Part shown: in pieces, positions 47,928-57,728 of the stretch | How positions within the stretch are numbered: position 1 is the stretch's first letter | Layout: each line of letters starts with the position of its first letter | DNA from: Planoprotostelium fungivorum | Lineage: Eukaryota; Evosea; Variosea; Cavosteliida; Cavosteliaceae | Assembly (NCBI GenBank): GCA_003024175.1 | Contig: MDYQ01000089.1 | Span: 32,468 to 96,467, forward strand | Direction of reading: 5' to 3' | DNA length: 64,000 bases | Notes under the pieces: generated by a model | What the model was told of the DNA's origin: nothing | The model's input: the letters and a program-made list of their open reading frames with translations, nothing else | Database searches by the model: none | Translations under genes and position numbers: made by a program

Positions 47928-48213
47928 GAGTTGTTGTGTGGTTGATGTGCGAGGAAGTTTTGCTCGTTTTGGTGTGTGAGTCTCCGTTCGCCGAACCAAC
48001 TTTCAAGGTGGCAGAATCCAGGGAGACGAACACTTTCCTGAATCACTTCCCTTGTCTAAGGGACGAACTGGCGAAGCCACGTTGTGGATCTTCCTATGGC
48101 ACTGGATTCCGTTCTGACGACCTTGAGCGCTTGCGGCGTTGTATCCGTCTCGCGTAATTCCTGAATTATTACTAATAAAATACTTATTTTTCTTCAGATA
48201 GAGAAAGAAAGAG
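47928..48213. promoter_or_regulatory. Bidirectional promoter region between Rab-vWFA and P2X genes
   Basis: 286 nt between two divergent starts. An A/T-rich stretch (attactaataaaatacttatttttc) lies about 15-50 nt before the P2X ATG. No ORF or RNA recognised. Confidence 0.45.
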
Positions 48214-49747
48214 ATGGCTCGGGAGAGTGCTTTGACTCTGTTTTTTAAGCAGTTGATCTACTATCACACAGTTAAAGTCGTCCAGATCAAGAGCTATAAG
48301 CTTGGTCTGCTTTACTATGCCATTGTCGCAGCGATTCTTGTTTATGGTGATCGAACTACGATTATACCATCAATCTGATCTTCCTAGTGTCTGTCTATGC
48401 GATCTGGTTCTGTAAAGGATATCAATTACAAGATCAGCTGATCGGTCTCACCTCACTCAAGGTGATTCGTTTCATAAACGACCGTTGATAACAATATCAG
48501 GTGAAAGGAGTAGCATACAGATACGAAAATAATCAAGTCCAAGTCTGGGATGCTCAAGATGTTGGTTCGTCTTTCTTGATGATTCTCTCATTTACGTTGC
48601 ACAGTTTACCCGGCAAAAGAAGCAAATGCCCTCTTCGTGACGACGAATTATTTATCGACCCCAAACCAAGTGCGAAGCAGTAATTGCAGCACAGTGAGTG
48701 ATTGGTAGTGAAATCCATGACACCAGACAGGACATCAAATGCACCACCAATTCAGACTGCGAACAGATGAAATTGGTGAACGAATTAGGTGAGAGCATTG
48801 TTGAGAGAGGAATGTGAGAGTGAAAGGTCTGCTCAACGGAGTCTGTGGTAACGGAACATGCCAAATGTACGCGTGGTGTCCACCAGAGTCAGATGAAGAT
48901 CAGAACGTGGATAACCTCCTCTCTGGCATTCCTGACTTCACAGTCTTCGTTCACCAAACTGTCAAGTCTGTCAAGTACAATTTCAGCACGTGAGTCCACA
49001 GCGATTGTGAATGTGAAGGGTGATTCATCACGTAGATCAAACTTTGAGAGAGATACCGTCTTGGGTCAGAATCTGTTCAAGATCTCAGATATGATCAGCA
49101 AGTATGATCAGGTGAATGAAGGGATACCTCGTCGAATTCCATCTGAAGGTGCTCGTAGGTGGCCCACAATGGAAGTATTATCGCCGTATCCATTCATTGG
49201 GACTGTAATTTAGACAAACGAGGGGGTGAACAATGTCAGAGATCAGCCCCATCCTTCATTCCGTGAGTTGTACCTCGCATCCTAAACTGAATCACACAAG
49301 GATCAACGATGAGAACCAAGGTTACAACTTCCGATACGCAAACTACTTCTACAAAGACTCCAACACACGCTCCCGTGATCTCTACAAGGTGAGGAAGATG
49401 ATCTATATCTCTGATACAGGGAGGTGTGGGGCTTACGCTTCGTCTTCCTTCTCAGTGGAACTGCCGGCAAGTTCAACATCGTACCTCTCATCGTCAACTT
49501 GGGTTCTGGACTGGCCCTTGTCTCCATCGCCGCCGTGGTGTCCGATTTGATCGCTCTCTACCTACTTCCCGGTAAAAAGTTTTATAACCAAGTCAAGTAT
49601 GAGCTCATCCACGGGGCATCTCATCATGAGAAAGAAGCCAACGAGAGAACGAGGCTGGTGCCTCAATCGAGTCGACAAGCATCGATGGAAGATATGGCTC
49701 CTCAGGAACCGTACGTATCAGACTCTGTCTATTTTGAGGATAAATGA
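48214..49747 (+). CDS. P2X-type ATP-gated cation channel
   Basis: ATG at 48214 (MARESALTLFF). TM1 is LGLLYYAIVAAILVYV; the ectodomain has GLTSLKVKGVAYRYE with both lysines that bind ATP phosphates in animal P2X, VWDAQDVVYPAKEANALFV, CTTNSDCEQM, GLLNGVCGNGTCQMYAWCP, and GYNFRYANYFYKD with the NFR motif. TM2 is preceded by GTAGKFNIVPLIVNLGSGL and followed by SDLIALYLLPGKKFY. Cytosolic tail ends DSVYFEDK. Eight or so introns. Dictyostelium P2X channels act in the contractile vacuole; subcellular site here is not readable. Compared with Dictyostelium homologues the ATP-site residues look more like those of animals. Confidence 0.92.
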
Positions 49748-49796
49748 GTTATTTTGAACGCATGAAAATCTAACATCACATTGTGTTTGTACATCC

Positions 49797-49838
49797 GATT
49801 TGGTTTTTCTGGTTGGTAGTGAAATGGTACATTGAGAT
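49797..49838 (+). repeat. Dispersed copy of the foldback-element arm
   Basis: GATTTGGTTTTTCTGGTTGG followed by TAGTGAAATGGTACATTGAGA matches the reverse complement of the right arm of the inverted repeat at 33067-33117 with few differences. It lies in the 110-nt gap between the convergent P2X and F-box genes. Confidence 0.6.
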
Positions 49839-49857
49839 ATAAATCGTATACACAGGT

Positions 49858-51600
49858 TTATCTCCAAGACTCTTCTAGGACGTCTGTCAAGAGACCGAAA
49901 TCGTCTTCAGTGTCATTGTTTTTCACGTCACGGTGGACTGACTTCCATTTGGTGACAGCTTCATCCCATTCGTCGACAGTGATTTGTTGTACATACAGTA
50001 GATTGCTGTCATCACATTGCAAGTCGTTATTGTAAATCTCGTCCATTTCTAAACTGGGTCAAAACGATCGAATTGTGGTGTAGTCACCGAAGCGTGTTGG
50101 GGCAGGCCACCGCCGAAACGATTCACAGATCATCTCCTTCCCATCTGACTTGGTCATGATGAACCATTGTGCCTGAGAAGGTCAATCGTGCTGTCAACAT
50201 TCGTTACGAACCTCAGCTGGTATGGACACGACTACGAGAGAAGAGCCCGATTGTTCGCCGAGAGTGTGAACCATCTGCACCAGAGTGGGGTGGTCTCGTG
50301 GCATAGCGCACATCAGTTGTTGGTCCGTGCAGCCGGTCGTTCTTGCCAGATATTCTCTTCCCTTCTCCGTTATCCTCATTCCCTTCTCCGGTCCAACGTC
50401 AATGACGATCTGTGTGAATGTCAGTCTTCAATCTTGTGACGTGCATAGAATATCTCTACAAAATAAGGATGAAATTAGCGACCTCCTTCCGAGTGAGAGA
50501 ATACTCGGTATGCATCTTTTCACCCATTCTTTCCGTGGTGGAGGCTCTCCATACACGGTGAGACTCTTCAATCCATTCGAACTTGAGGCTGGAGTGCTTA
50601 CACAGGGTCCACTCCCTACAATTAGCTGGTAGTTCGATGATTTGAAAGTCTTTGTACTGGTCGAAATTCTCTTGGGCTATTTGTTGGTTCAGTCTGTATC
50701 TCACCCATCATCCTGCCTCACCGATTTTGATTGTGTTAACAACAAAGGACAGACTTCGACAGTTCTGTGGAAGGTCACACGAGTGTGGCCTGGGATCTAC
50801 GTGGATTAAACGAAACTGGATCATTGTTGGTATCACCTATCATTCCTGCCGAAACCAATTCGTTCATGACAGCTTTTCGATGCTCTGATAGAAGATAAAA
50901 TCCTGTGGGTCCTCTGCATATTACAACTTCCCTCATCCCACTACGTACAGACTCGATTTCTTGTACGTGCATCAAATCCACTATTGTTCGTGAGCATTTT
51001 CTTTCTGTCGTTCATTCACCTTGGTACAGTCTCTTCCAGCTGTCGTTCAATTTGCTTAATTTCTGATCTTCATCAGCAACAAGAAAGTGTTCTGACACAC
51101 TTTGAGAGTTCGGTAATCCACTTGGCGAATGGATGCTGCCCTGAATCGTGGTTCCCTGCATTCCATGAGAAGATCGACGGAGAGTGAGTGAGATCTCACC
51201 ATAAAATATTATCGTTGGATATGTGACGAAACCTCTTGGAGACCAGAGCAATACGAAGTAACGAATTAGTGTCCAGGAATCTACGACCCTTAGTGATGCA
51301 ACTATTGACAACACATTACCTGCATATATTTAAGACGATTTCATTTGGAATATTCCAAAACCAAGAATTGTCATCGATTGCATCCCCCTCTTGCTCAAGC
51401 ACCAGATGCTTACGTGGTTTCACTCCATGTGATATTCTCTTTCGTTTGTGGTCTTCCCACAATATTCGAGAGGCCCATTCAGTGTCTATGAGCTTCCCCC
51501 TCTTCATCTTCTCTGTGAGCTCCGACAGAATTTCGTGACGGGGGAAAATTTCAGGAGAATTCATGCGTATGTGATGATTTACACCCAATTTCGTAAGCAT
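49858..51600 (-). CDS. F-box protein
   Basis: ATG at 51600 (MLTKLGVNHHI); a second ATG at 51564 is also possible. After a basic, charged region (MKRGKLIDTEWASRILWEDH) an F-box appears: WNIPNEIVLNI joined over a short intron to YLDTNSLLRIALVSKRFRHI and SNDNILW. The C-terminal ~300 residues over several exons (MREVVICRGPTGFYLLSEHR, DFQIIELPANCREWTLCKHS, MRITEKGREYLARTTGCTDQ, WDEAVTKWKSVHRD) match no domain I know. F-box proteins recruit substrates to SCF ubiquitin ligases through Skp1. The substrate is unknown. Ends in LTDVLEESWR with stop at 49858. Confidence 0.6.
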
Positions 51601-51743
51601 CCTATGGGTCTCTTCTCAAGTGTATCCTATCTCTCCTATGTCAGTCATCGAAGGATGATTGCATGGCCACAAACGAATGCGATAAGACTAGCTGTATTCA
51701 CACCCAGATCTGCAGAACAATATGTTTAGAGGTGTCAAGTTGT

Positions 51744-53459
51744 TTATGGATGAACAGAGTCCACTTGAGCGGCATTCTTGCAACACCAGTCCTCCATACA
51801 GTCCTCCACACAATTTTGGACGCAAAATTCGCTGAACTTCTGTTGTGTGTGTGAATCAAGATGAAAGCTGCGACAGTGACTCACTCCGTTCTGGTCTCTT
51901 TGGATGAACTCTGGCTGGATGGCTGACGAGTGGATACCGTATCTGCTCTCGTTAATCTCGATCAACACATCATTCTCACTTGTGGAAGATCTTCTTCACT
52001 TCATCCACCACTTCAATAAAGCTTGCATCTTGCTCCACTGAAACGTGAACAGAGCAGATGACAAGCCCATCAACTAGTTGCCAAACGTGGAAATCATGTA
52101 GTCCTATGATACCCGGCACCCTCAAGACAGATGTACGAACCTATCCTCTTAGACCTTCAAGCTCAGTTTGCTTACCTCATTTGGATCCACGTGAGTTGGT
52201 GTCGATTGTAATAGAATGAGAGAGCAGCCCTTCACTGTGAGGTGTCATAGAGAGCTGAAGGAAGAAAGAGGAGAGAAAAGATAGAAGAGAGGGAGGAGAG
52301 AGATGAAATAGAGCAAAGAAGATGTAGAGAGTGAAGTACCCAGTGGAATGGTAGTGTAGAGGATGAGGGCGACGACAAGCAGAGAGGTGATTGGATCGAT
52401 GTACTTGACCCAGCTCTGATTGTTGTAGAAGTGCATGAGGAGACCAGCGATCAAGACCATCAACGAAGAGATGGCATCACCCAGGTAATGGAGGAACACG
52501 GCGTAGGTGTTTGCATCCATCTGTACATCATCAATCCTACTTCTTTCTTCCTTCTCACCTTGTTGCTCTTCTTCTCTTTCTTCTCGTGGCTGTGGGAGTG
52601 CCCCTTCTCCTCGTGGGAGTGACCGTGACCATGTCCGTGCTTCTTCTCATCGCTGTGGCTGTGTCCATCCTTCTTCTTCTTCTCGTCACTGTGACTGTGT
52701 CCGTCCTTCTTCTTCTTCTCGTCACTGTGACCATGTCCGTGGCTGTTTCCTTTCAACGATGTACACGATGGAGAAGATCGAGGAAGGTGAGAACAGAAAA
52801 TGAATCAAACCTGTGACCATGATCATGTCCACCTCCACCGTGGGAATGAGAGTGACCCTGACCCGTTACTAAAAGGATAAATACAAGTATAGCTCCTGCG
52901 TCTTCTCACGTGCAAATATAGCGGTACCAAAAGTATTGATCAATAGTCCGGCAGCGGCCACGATGATGAACATGAGAGAATCGGTGACGGCTGTTGAAGA
53001 TGAATGAAAGGATAGAGGTCTGGTGAGTGCTCACGCTCAGGGGATATGAATCGTGGAATAGTCTGAAGTATGACGTAAAGGCAGAGGGATAGGAGGAACA
53101 TTCCATTCGTTAGAGCTCCAAGTGTTTCTGATCTTGCCCAACCGTAAGACATGCTGTGGCTCATGTTCCATTTGGATGCCTAGGTATCTCAGCTGAAGCT
53201 GACCCATAAGACGTACCTTTCTTGCCCAATATGCGATGTACAAGGAGAATACATCGGAGAGATTGTGAAAACCGTCTGACAATAGAACAAGTGAGTCCTG
53301 AGTGATGGCCACGCCAAGTTCTCCGATCACATACAAAAGTGTGATCACACCAACAAAGATAAAGGCGACAATTTTGATATCCCATCTGCACCATTCAGTT
53401 TTGTTGGGTCAGAATACCTACTTATCGGGAGGATTGGACTCTAATCTTGAAGATGTCAT
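51744..53459 (-). CDS. CDF/SLC30 zinc transporter
   Basis: ATG at 53459 ([18 protein letters not shown]). TM1 [21 protein letters not shown]2 with the metal site [18 protein letters not shown] (HxxxD); TM3 [21 protein letters not shown]4 [19 protein letters not shown]; a long His-rich loop; TM5 with [18 protein letters not shown] (HxxxD); TM6 [16 protein letters not shown]. The cytosolic domain ends with [19 protein letters not shown] and [12 protein letters not shown], then a Cys-rich tail [15 protein letters not shown]. The family exports Zn2+ from cytosol into vesicles or vacuoles in exchange for H+. The His loop has tandem [12 protein letters not shown] units. The Cys-rich C-terminus could also bind metal. 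Confidence 0.92.
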
Positions 53460-53681
53460 GGAGGAGTTGTCGCTGAACATGAGAGGTGCATGCGCGTCTC
53501 TGTTTAACTGGATGTTGTTATCAAATAGGTCAGCAAATAGAAACACACCAGAGCGGAAGTCTCTTCATTCACAGAGAATCTATTCGAATTCATCTCTGTG
53601 GGGTTGATTCTGAGAAGGAGGAGAATGAAATGGAAAGTGGACAAGAAAAAGCGAAACGTCGGGAATTCACATCAGATCACC

Positions 53682-54406
53682 ATGCTCACATCAGCGAGTC
53701 AGGGAGGCGACGACCTGTATCTACCTCCTGTTAAACCGCAACGCAAGCAAACAGCGTGGAAGAATCTTTTGTCAGAACATGGGATGTATGATGTCTGGGA
53801 GAGTCTAACAGAGAAGGAGGTCCCTTCTACTTTCTTAAGTTACATACAAGATCTCCCAGGGAATCTGCAGGATATCATCAATCACGCACAGCAACCTCCA
53901 AAGTGAGCCTTTTAAATGAGTCAACCACATCTGATCAGATAGATACACGGGGTTTGAGGGTGATGATGAAGAGACTCGCCAGTTTATGAATGTCTCTTTG
54001 AAGCAATTGATCGATCAGCCCCTTCCAGAGGTGAATTAAAGTTTCCTTTGTGTATCAATACACAGTAATCGACAGCGAATATGGTGTATTCACACAGTGA
54101 CTCTTGAGAATACGATATTCACACCACGTAGAGCGTGTTGATACAAAAGATATCGGAGGACGTGTTGAGCGATGTATTTGCACTCCAGGCTGGAGCTATG
54201 CCAAAGGCCAGGAAGGAAAAGAAGCACAGGAAGAGACACAGAGACTCGAACGACCCCAACAAAAAGACGAAGAAACACGTGATTGTGATTCCTTATCGTC
54301 TCCGCTGACTCTGGATTAGAAGAAAGAAAAGAAAGACAAGAAATCGAAGAAGGAGAAGAAGCACCGAAGTAGCTCTGGTCCACAAGCGGCAACGCCTATG
54401 CAATAG
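53682..54406 (+). CDS. MED19: Mediator subunit 19-like protein
   Basis: ATG at 53682 (MLTSASQGGDDLYLPPVK); an in-frame ATG at 53625 would add about 19 residues. The central part is helical: MYDVWESLTEKEVPSTFLSY, IQDLPGNLQDIIN, QFMNVSLKQLIDQPLPE, then SEDVLSDVFALQAGAMPKAR. The tail is a long Lys/Arg stretch (KEKKHRKRHRDS, KKEKKDKKSKKEKKH). The order (FLPDLPG-like motif, SLRxLIxxPP-like motif, RLxAGxxP, basic Lys tail) is that of MED19 in animals and plants. MED19 links the Mediator head/middle to activators and RNA polymerase II. Exon junction at about 54031-54143 chosen because only this acceptor keeps frame. Confidence 0.55.
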
Positions 54407-54748
54407 AAGCGCGATCATGTCAGTAGGTTGTACAACGGGTTGGTCTCACCAGATCTATCTCGATATCCGTAGATAAATTGAGAGAACCGTGGATGGTTCG
54501 TCGAGTTTCATATATCTGTATATCGAACGTGAATGAATTGGATCTTTTGGCGGTTAGGATGAGATGTACGAGTGAAAGGGGCACTAGTTCCAGTGAATAC
54601 GGTGCATCTGATATCCAAACCCATCTCTCTCTTTGTCTGGGTTGGAGTGGGACAGATCTGTGAGTGCGGAACTTCCGCAGAAGACAGGTCAAAGAAGAAA
54701 CGGAGTCCCCGAGTTTTCGGTCAACCGCTTAGACAGACATCTTCATCA

Positions 54749-56147
54749 ATGGCAGACGAATATCGGCTGGCGTGTGTTGCATGCAGAACATCTCACCTCG
54801 CTTGTGATAGTAAGTCCCTGATGTTATTTCGTCGCTTATCGACTGCAGATACGAGACCCTGTACAAGATGTAAGGCGAAAGGAATCAATTGCCAACCAAC
54901 AGAGAGGAGGAAAAGACAGTCAAAGAAAGCGCGAAAAGATGACCCATCGTCAGTATTACCGGCCGTATCGACACCAGAAGGTGAGGAATCTTCCTCTCAT
55001 CTTCAAATCGTTGAGGAACAATAGCAAATATAAACACCACACACCTTCTTTGGCAACCTCCTCAACGCCCGAACGAGAGCTCTATACAATCACTCAATCC
55101 ATTCAATCTTCCAGGATTACAGGATCTTGTGATACCACAGACCACAGAATTTTCTATCCCTTCTTATTCTGGATCCCATCAGGCCTCTGCTGTGCAAGCA
55201 CTGGCCATGCTGACCAATAATGGGGTCTCCTTCTCTTCCCCTCCGGCCACTTCCCCAGGGTTCACTCCTCAGGAGAGCCCCCTACAACGTCAAGATGCAC
55301 AGACACCTTCTCCGGGGAGTCCGAACACGAATCACAGCGCCAAGATCAGCCATTTGATCCACGAGTCTGAGAGGAGGGAGCCCATGGGAAGCTCAGAACA
55401 ATGGAAGCAACGCGTGATGGTCACACTGAAAGAGCTGTGAGTCTCCGTGCATGCTGCTGTCTCATCCTGGACAGGGGCTTTGATACAGCCAGGGCAAATG
55501 CAGTGAACACTTACCAAAAGAGAATTACGGAGCTGGAACAGTTTGTCACACCTGAACAGCGAGAACAGATGAACGCAGATTTCAACATTGCATTGAAGGT
55601 GGAATGATCAGGAGAATCAAACTGATCCATTCAGGCATTTGAGGGGGGTGCAGAATTGAATCTGTTTCCAGTCCTTGTCACAGGACGGTACGGAGTCATC
55701 TACTATGCAAATCCAGCCTTCAGAAAGTTGACGGGGTGGGAGGGAGAGGTCACTGCCTCCTCTACATTTTATCCACCAAAAGTGAGATCATTCTCTTATA
55801 TCCATTCTGAACTCTACAGACGTCCACTCCAGTGGAATACAATGGCTATCTCAAACTGTTTGCCGAAGAGGAGCAAGCAGAGAGATGGAAGACGGTCACA
55901 GATCTGTTCAAGGGACCTCACACGGCCATCACAGAGAAGACTATCTTGAAGAACTTCCGTTCAGATGGTGACTGTCCACTCGAAATGATCACTCAATGTG
56001 ACTTCAGGGAAACAGCTGGATGTTTTGTTACAGACGACCATATGGAGGAATGTATTTGGACTGCCGGTGATACTGAATACACAAGCCATACCCATCGATA
56101 TCGTAGAGCAAGTCTTATCTGGAAAGCAGCTGAAAGAAACACTCTAA
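54749..56147 (+). CDS. Zn2Cys6 transcription factor with PAS domain (ERT1/AcuK type)
   Basis: ATG at 54749 (MADEYRLACVACRTSH). The binuclear zinc cluster CVACRTSHLACD...RPCTRCKAKGINC is split by an intron at about 54812-54849 and followed by a basic helix (RRKRQSKKARKD). A Ser/Pro-rich middle and a helix AVNTYQKRITELEQFVTP precede a PAS domain (LFPVLVTGRYGVIYYANPAF, RKLTGW, then VEYNGYLKLFAEEEQAERWK). The combination is that of fungal ERT1/RDS2/AcuK regulators of gluconeogenesis. The final exon is uncertain: one acceptor gives a short end with TAA at 56147; another frame runs to 56224. Zn2Cys6 factors are mostly fungal but occur in Amoebozoa. Confidence 0.75.
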
Positions 56148-56279
56148 AATGTGGATCTAAGAGATCTCTGTATCATTGTCTTTCATCTATGCTGTCGAGA
56201 GTGAGGTTTGTTCCTGCTTGGTAAACTGTGTGTAGACAGCAGTCAGCCTTTATTTTTCAAAACATAACGGGTGTGATCG

Positions 56280-56918
56280 ATGTCGGATAGAAGAGAAGAA
56301 GATCGATACAGAGACAGAAGTCGAAATGATAGATACGATAGAAGAGAAGAGAAAGCATATCGACAACGGAGTCGGAGCCCAAGCCCTCATCGAAGTCCTA
56401 AACGCAGCCCACCCCGCCAGCAATATGTACCACCTGTACCTGTGAAGAAGGCACCATTGAATACGACAGAGAAGAGGAAATTACTGTGGGGAAGTAAGAG
56501 TAAAGATCTGCAAGAGATCAACAAAGACCAAAAGAGTGAATGGATGTCGGCAGAGTTCCAGGATAACGGTAGAAAGAGCAAGTTCCTCAAGTTGATGGGG
56601 ATGAAGAAACGGGCAGCAGAATATGATCCAGAAAACCCATCGGTGATGCTTTGATCACATCATCGATGCAGTCCCTTCTTCAACTACAATCTCACCTAGA
56701 TTGCATTCTGATGATCTGAACAGTCAGACGATGAAGAGACTGCAAAGAAGGTAACTCCCGAAGCTCACAAGAATTCTTCGGCTGCGGTAGATGAAGAAGA
56801 GACAAAGAGCGAGAAGAACAGCCTCTCCCTCGATGGACAAAGTCGGCTGTACAATGATCTGGAGAAGCAATACGTAGACTCAATCGGTCGAAATAGATCT
56901 CGTACAGGTCTCGGTTGA
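56280..56918 (+). CDS. SMAP-domain small acidic/RS-like protein
   Basis: ATG at 56280 (MSDRREEDRYRDRSRNDRYD). The N-terminus is Arg/Asp/Ser rich (RQRSRSPSPHRSPKRSPP), like RS splicing proteins. The C-terminal half carries the SMAP signature: KRKLLWGSKSK, EWMSAEFQDNGRKSKFLKLM, GMKK. One intron (56650-56733) joins SDDEETAKK and a tail QSRLYNDLEKQYVDSIGR. Related human proteins include C11orf58/SMAP and RS-domain nuclear proteins; a splicing-related nuclear role is inferred from composition only. Ends 19 nt before the convergent cyclophilin stop. Confidence 0.7.
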
Positions 56919-56937
56919 GATAGCAATGCATAGTCAT

Positions 56938-57667
56938 TTATTGTGCATTGGTCAACTCTCCAGAGTCAGCAATGGTGACGATGACAGAGGGCTTTCCGCT
57001 TCCAGAGCCCTTGGACTCAATCTTCTGCACAATATCGTAACCCTCAAGAACCTCTCCGAATACGACGTGCTTTCCATCGAGCCAAGCAGTCTTCACTGTG
57101 GTAATGAAGAATTGAGAGCCGTTTGCTGTCGAATATCAGAACATTCTCTCGTGTTTCTATCTCACTGTTCTTTCCGGCGTTAGCCATGGACAACAAACCG
57201 GTCTTGGTGTGCTTCAATTTGAAGTTCTCGTCCTCGAACTTGTTGCCATAGATAGACTCGCCACCCGTACCATCGCCGTTGGTGAAATCTCCTCCCTGAA
57301 TCATAAACTGGGGGATGATTCTGTGGAAACTAGAGCCCTTGAAATGTAGAGGCTTTCCAGACTTGCCAACTCCCTTCTCACCTGCAAGAGATGAGAAAAG
57401 ATTTAGGTTTCACAGAGAAGTACCAGTGCAGAGGGCTCTGAAGTTCTCAGCAGTCTTGGGCACTGTAGCTCCATATAAGCCAAAGACGATACGTCCAGAA
57501 GGTGTTCCGTCGATCTCAATGTCAAAGTATACCTTGTGTGTTACCTTGGGGCCCTTCTGAGGCGCATTAACTTATATGTCAAGACGGTGCTTCACCTTGG
57601 TCTCTGCAGAGACGAGAGACAATAAGACGGTGAGAGTGAGCAATAAAATGATAGATGACCTCTTCAT
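56938..57667 (-). CDS. Secretory-pathway cyclophilin (peptidyl-prolyl isomerase, PPIB type)
   Basis: ATG at 57667 opens a signal peptide ([20 protein letters not shown]). After a short intron come [59 protein letters not shown] (catalytic Arg in FHRIIP), [49 protein letters not shown] and a C-terminal [17 protein letters not shown]. This matches ER cyclophilin B with all active-site residues, including the Trp of the cyclosporin site. There is no KDEL-like retention signal. Function: prolyl isomerisation of secretory proteins. Confidence 0.95.
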
Positions 57668-57728
57668 GTTGTGTGTTGTTAATATGTGCGTCACTGGACA
57701 CGTTTCTCTATCTACACCGACAGAATTT

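Noticed and set aside
54420-54692. 90-codon leftward ORF between MED19 and the zinc-cluster gene
   Set aside because: Beta-strand-like composition is suggestive, but no family is recognisable and an overlapping rightward ORF is equally long.
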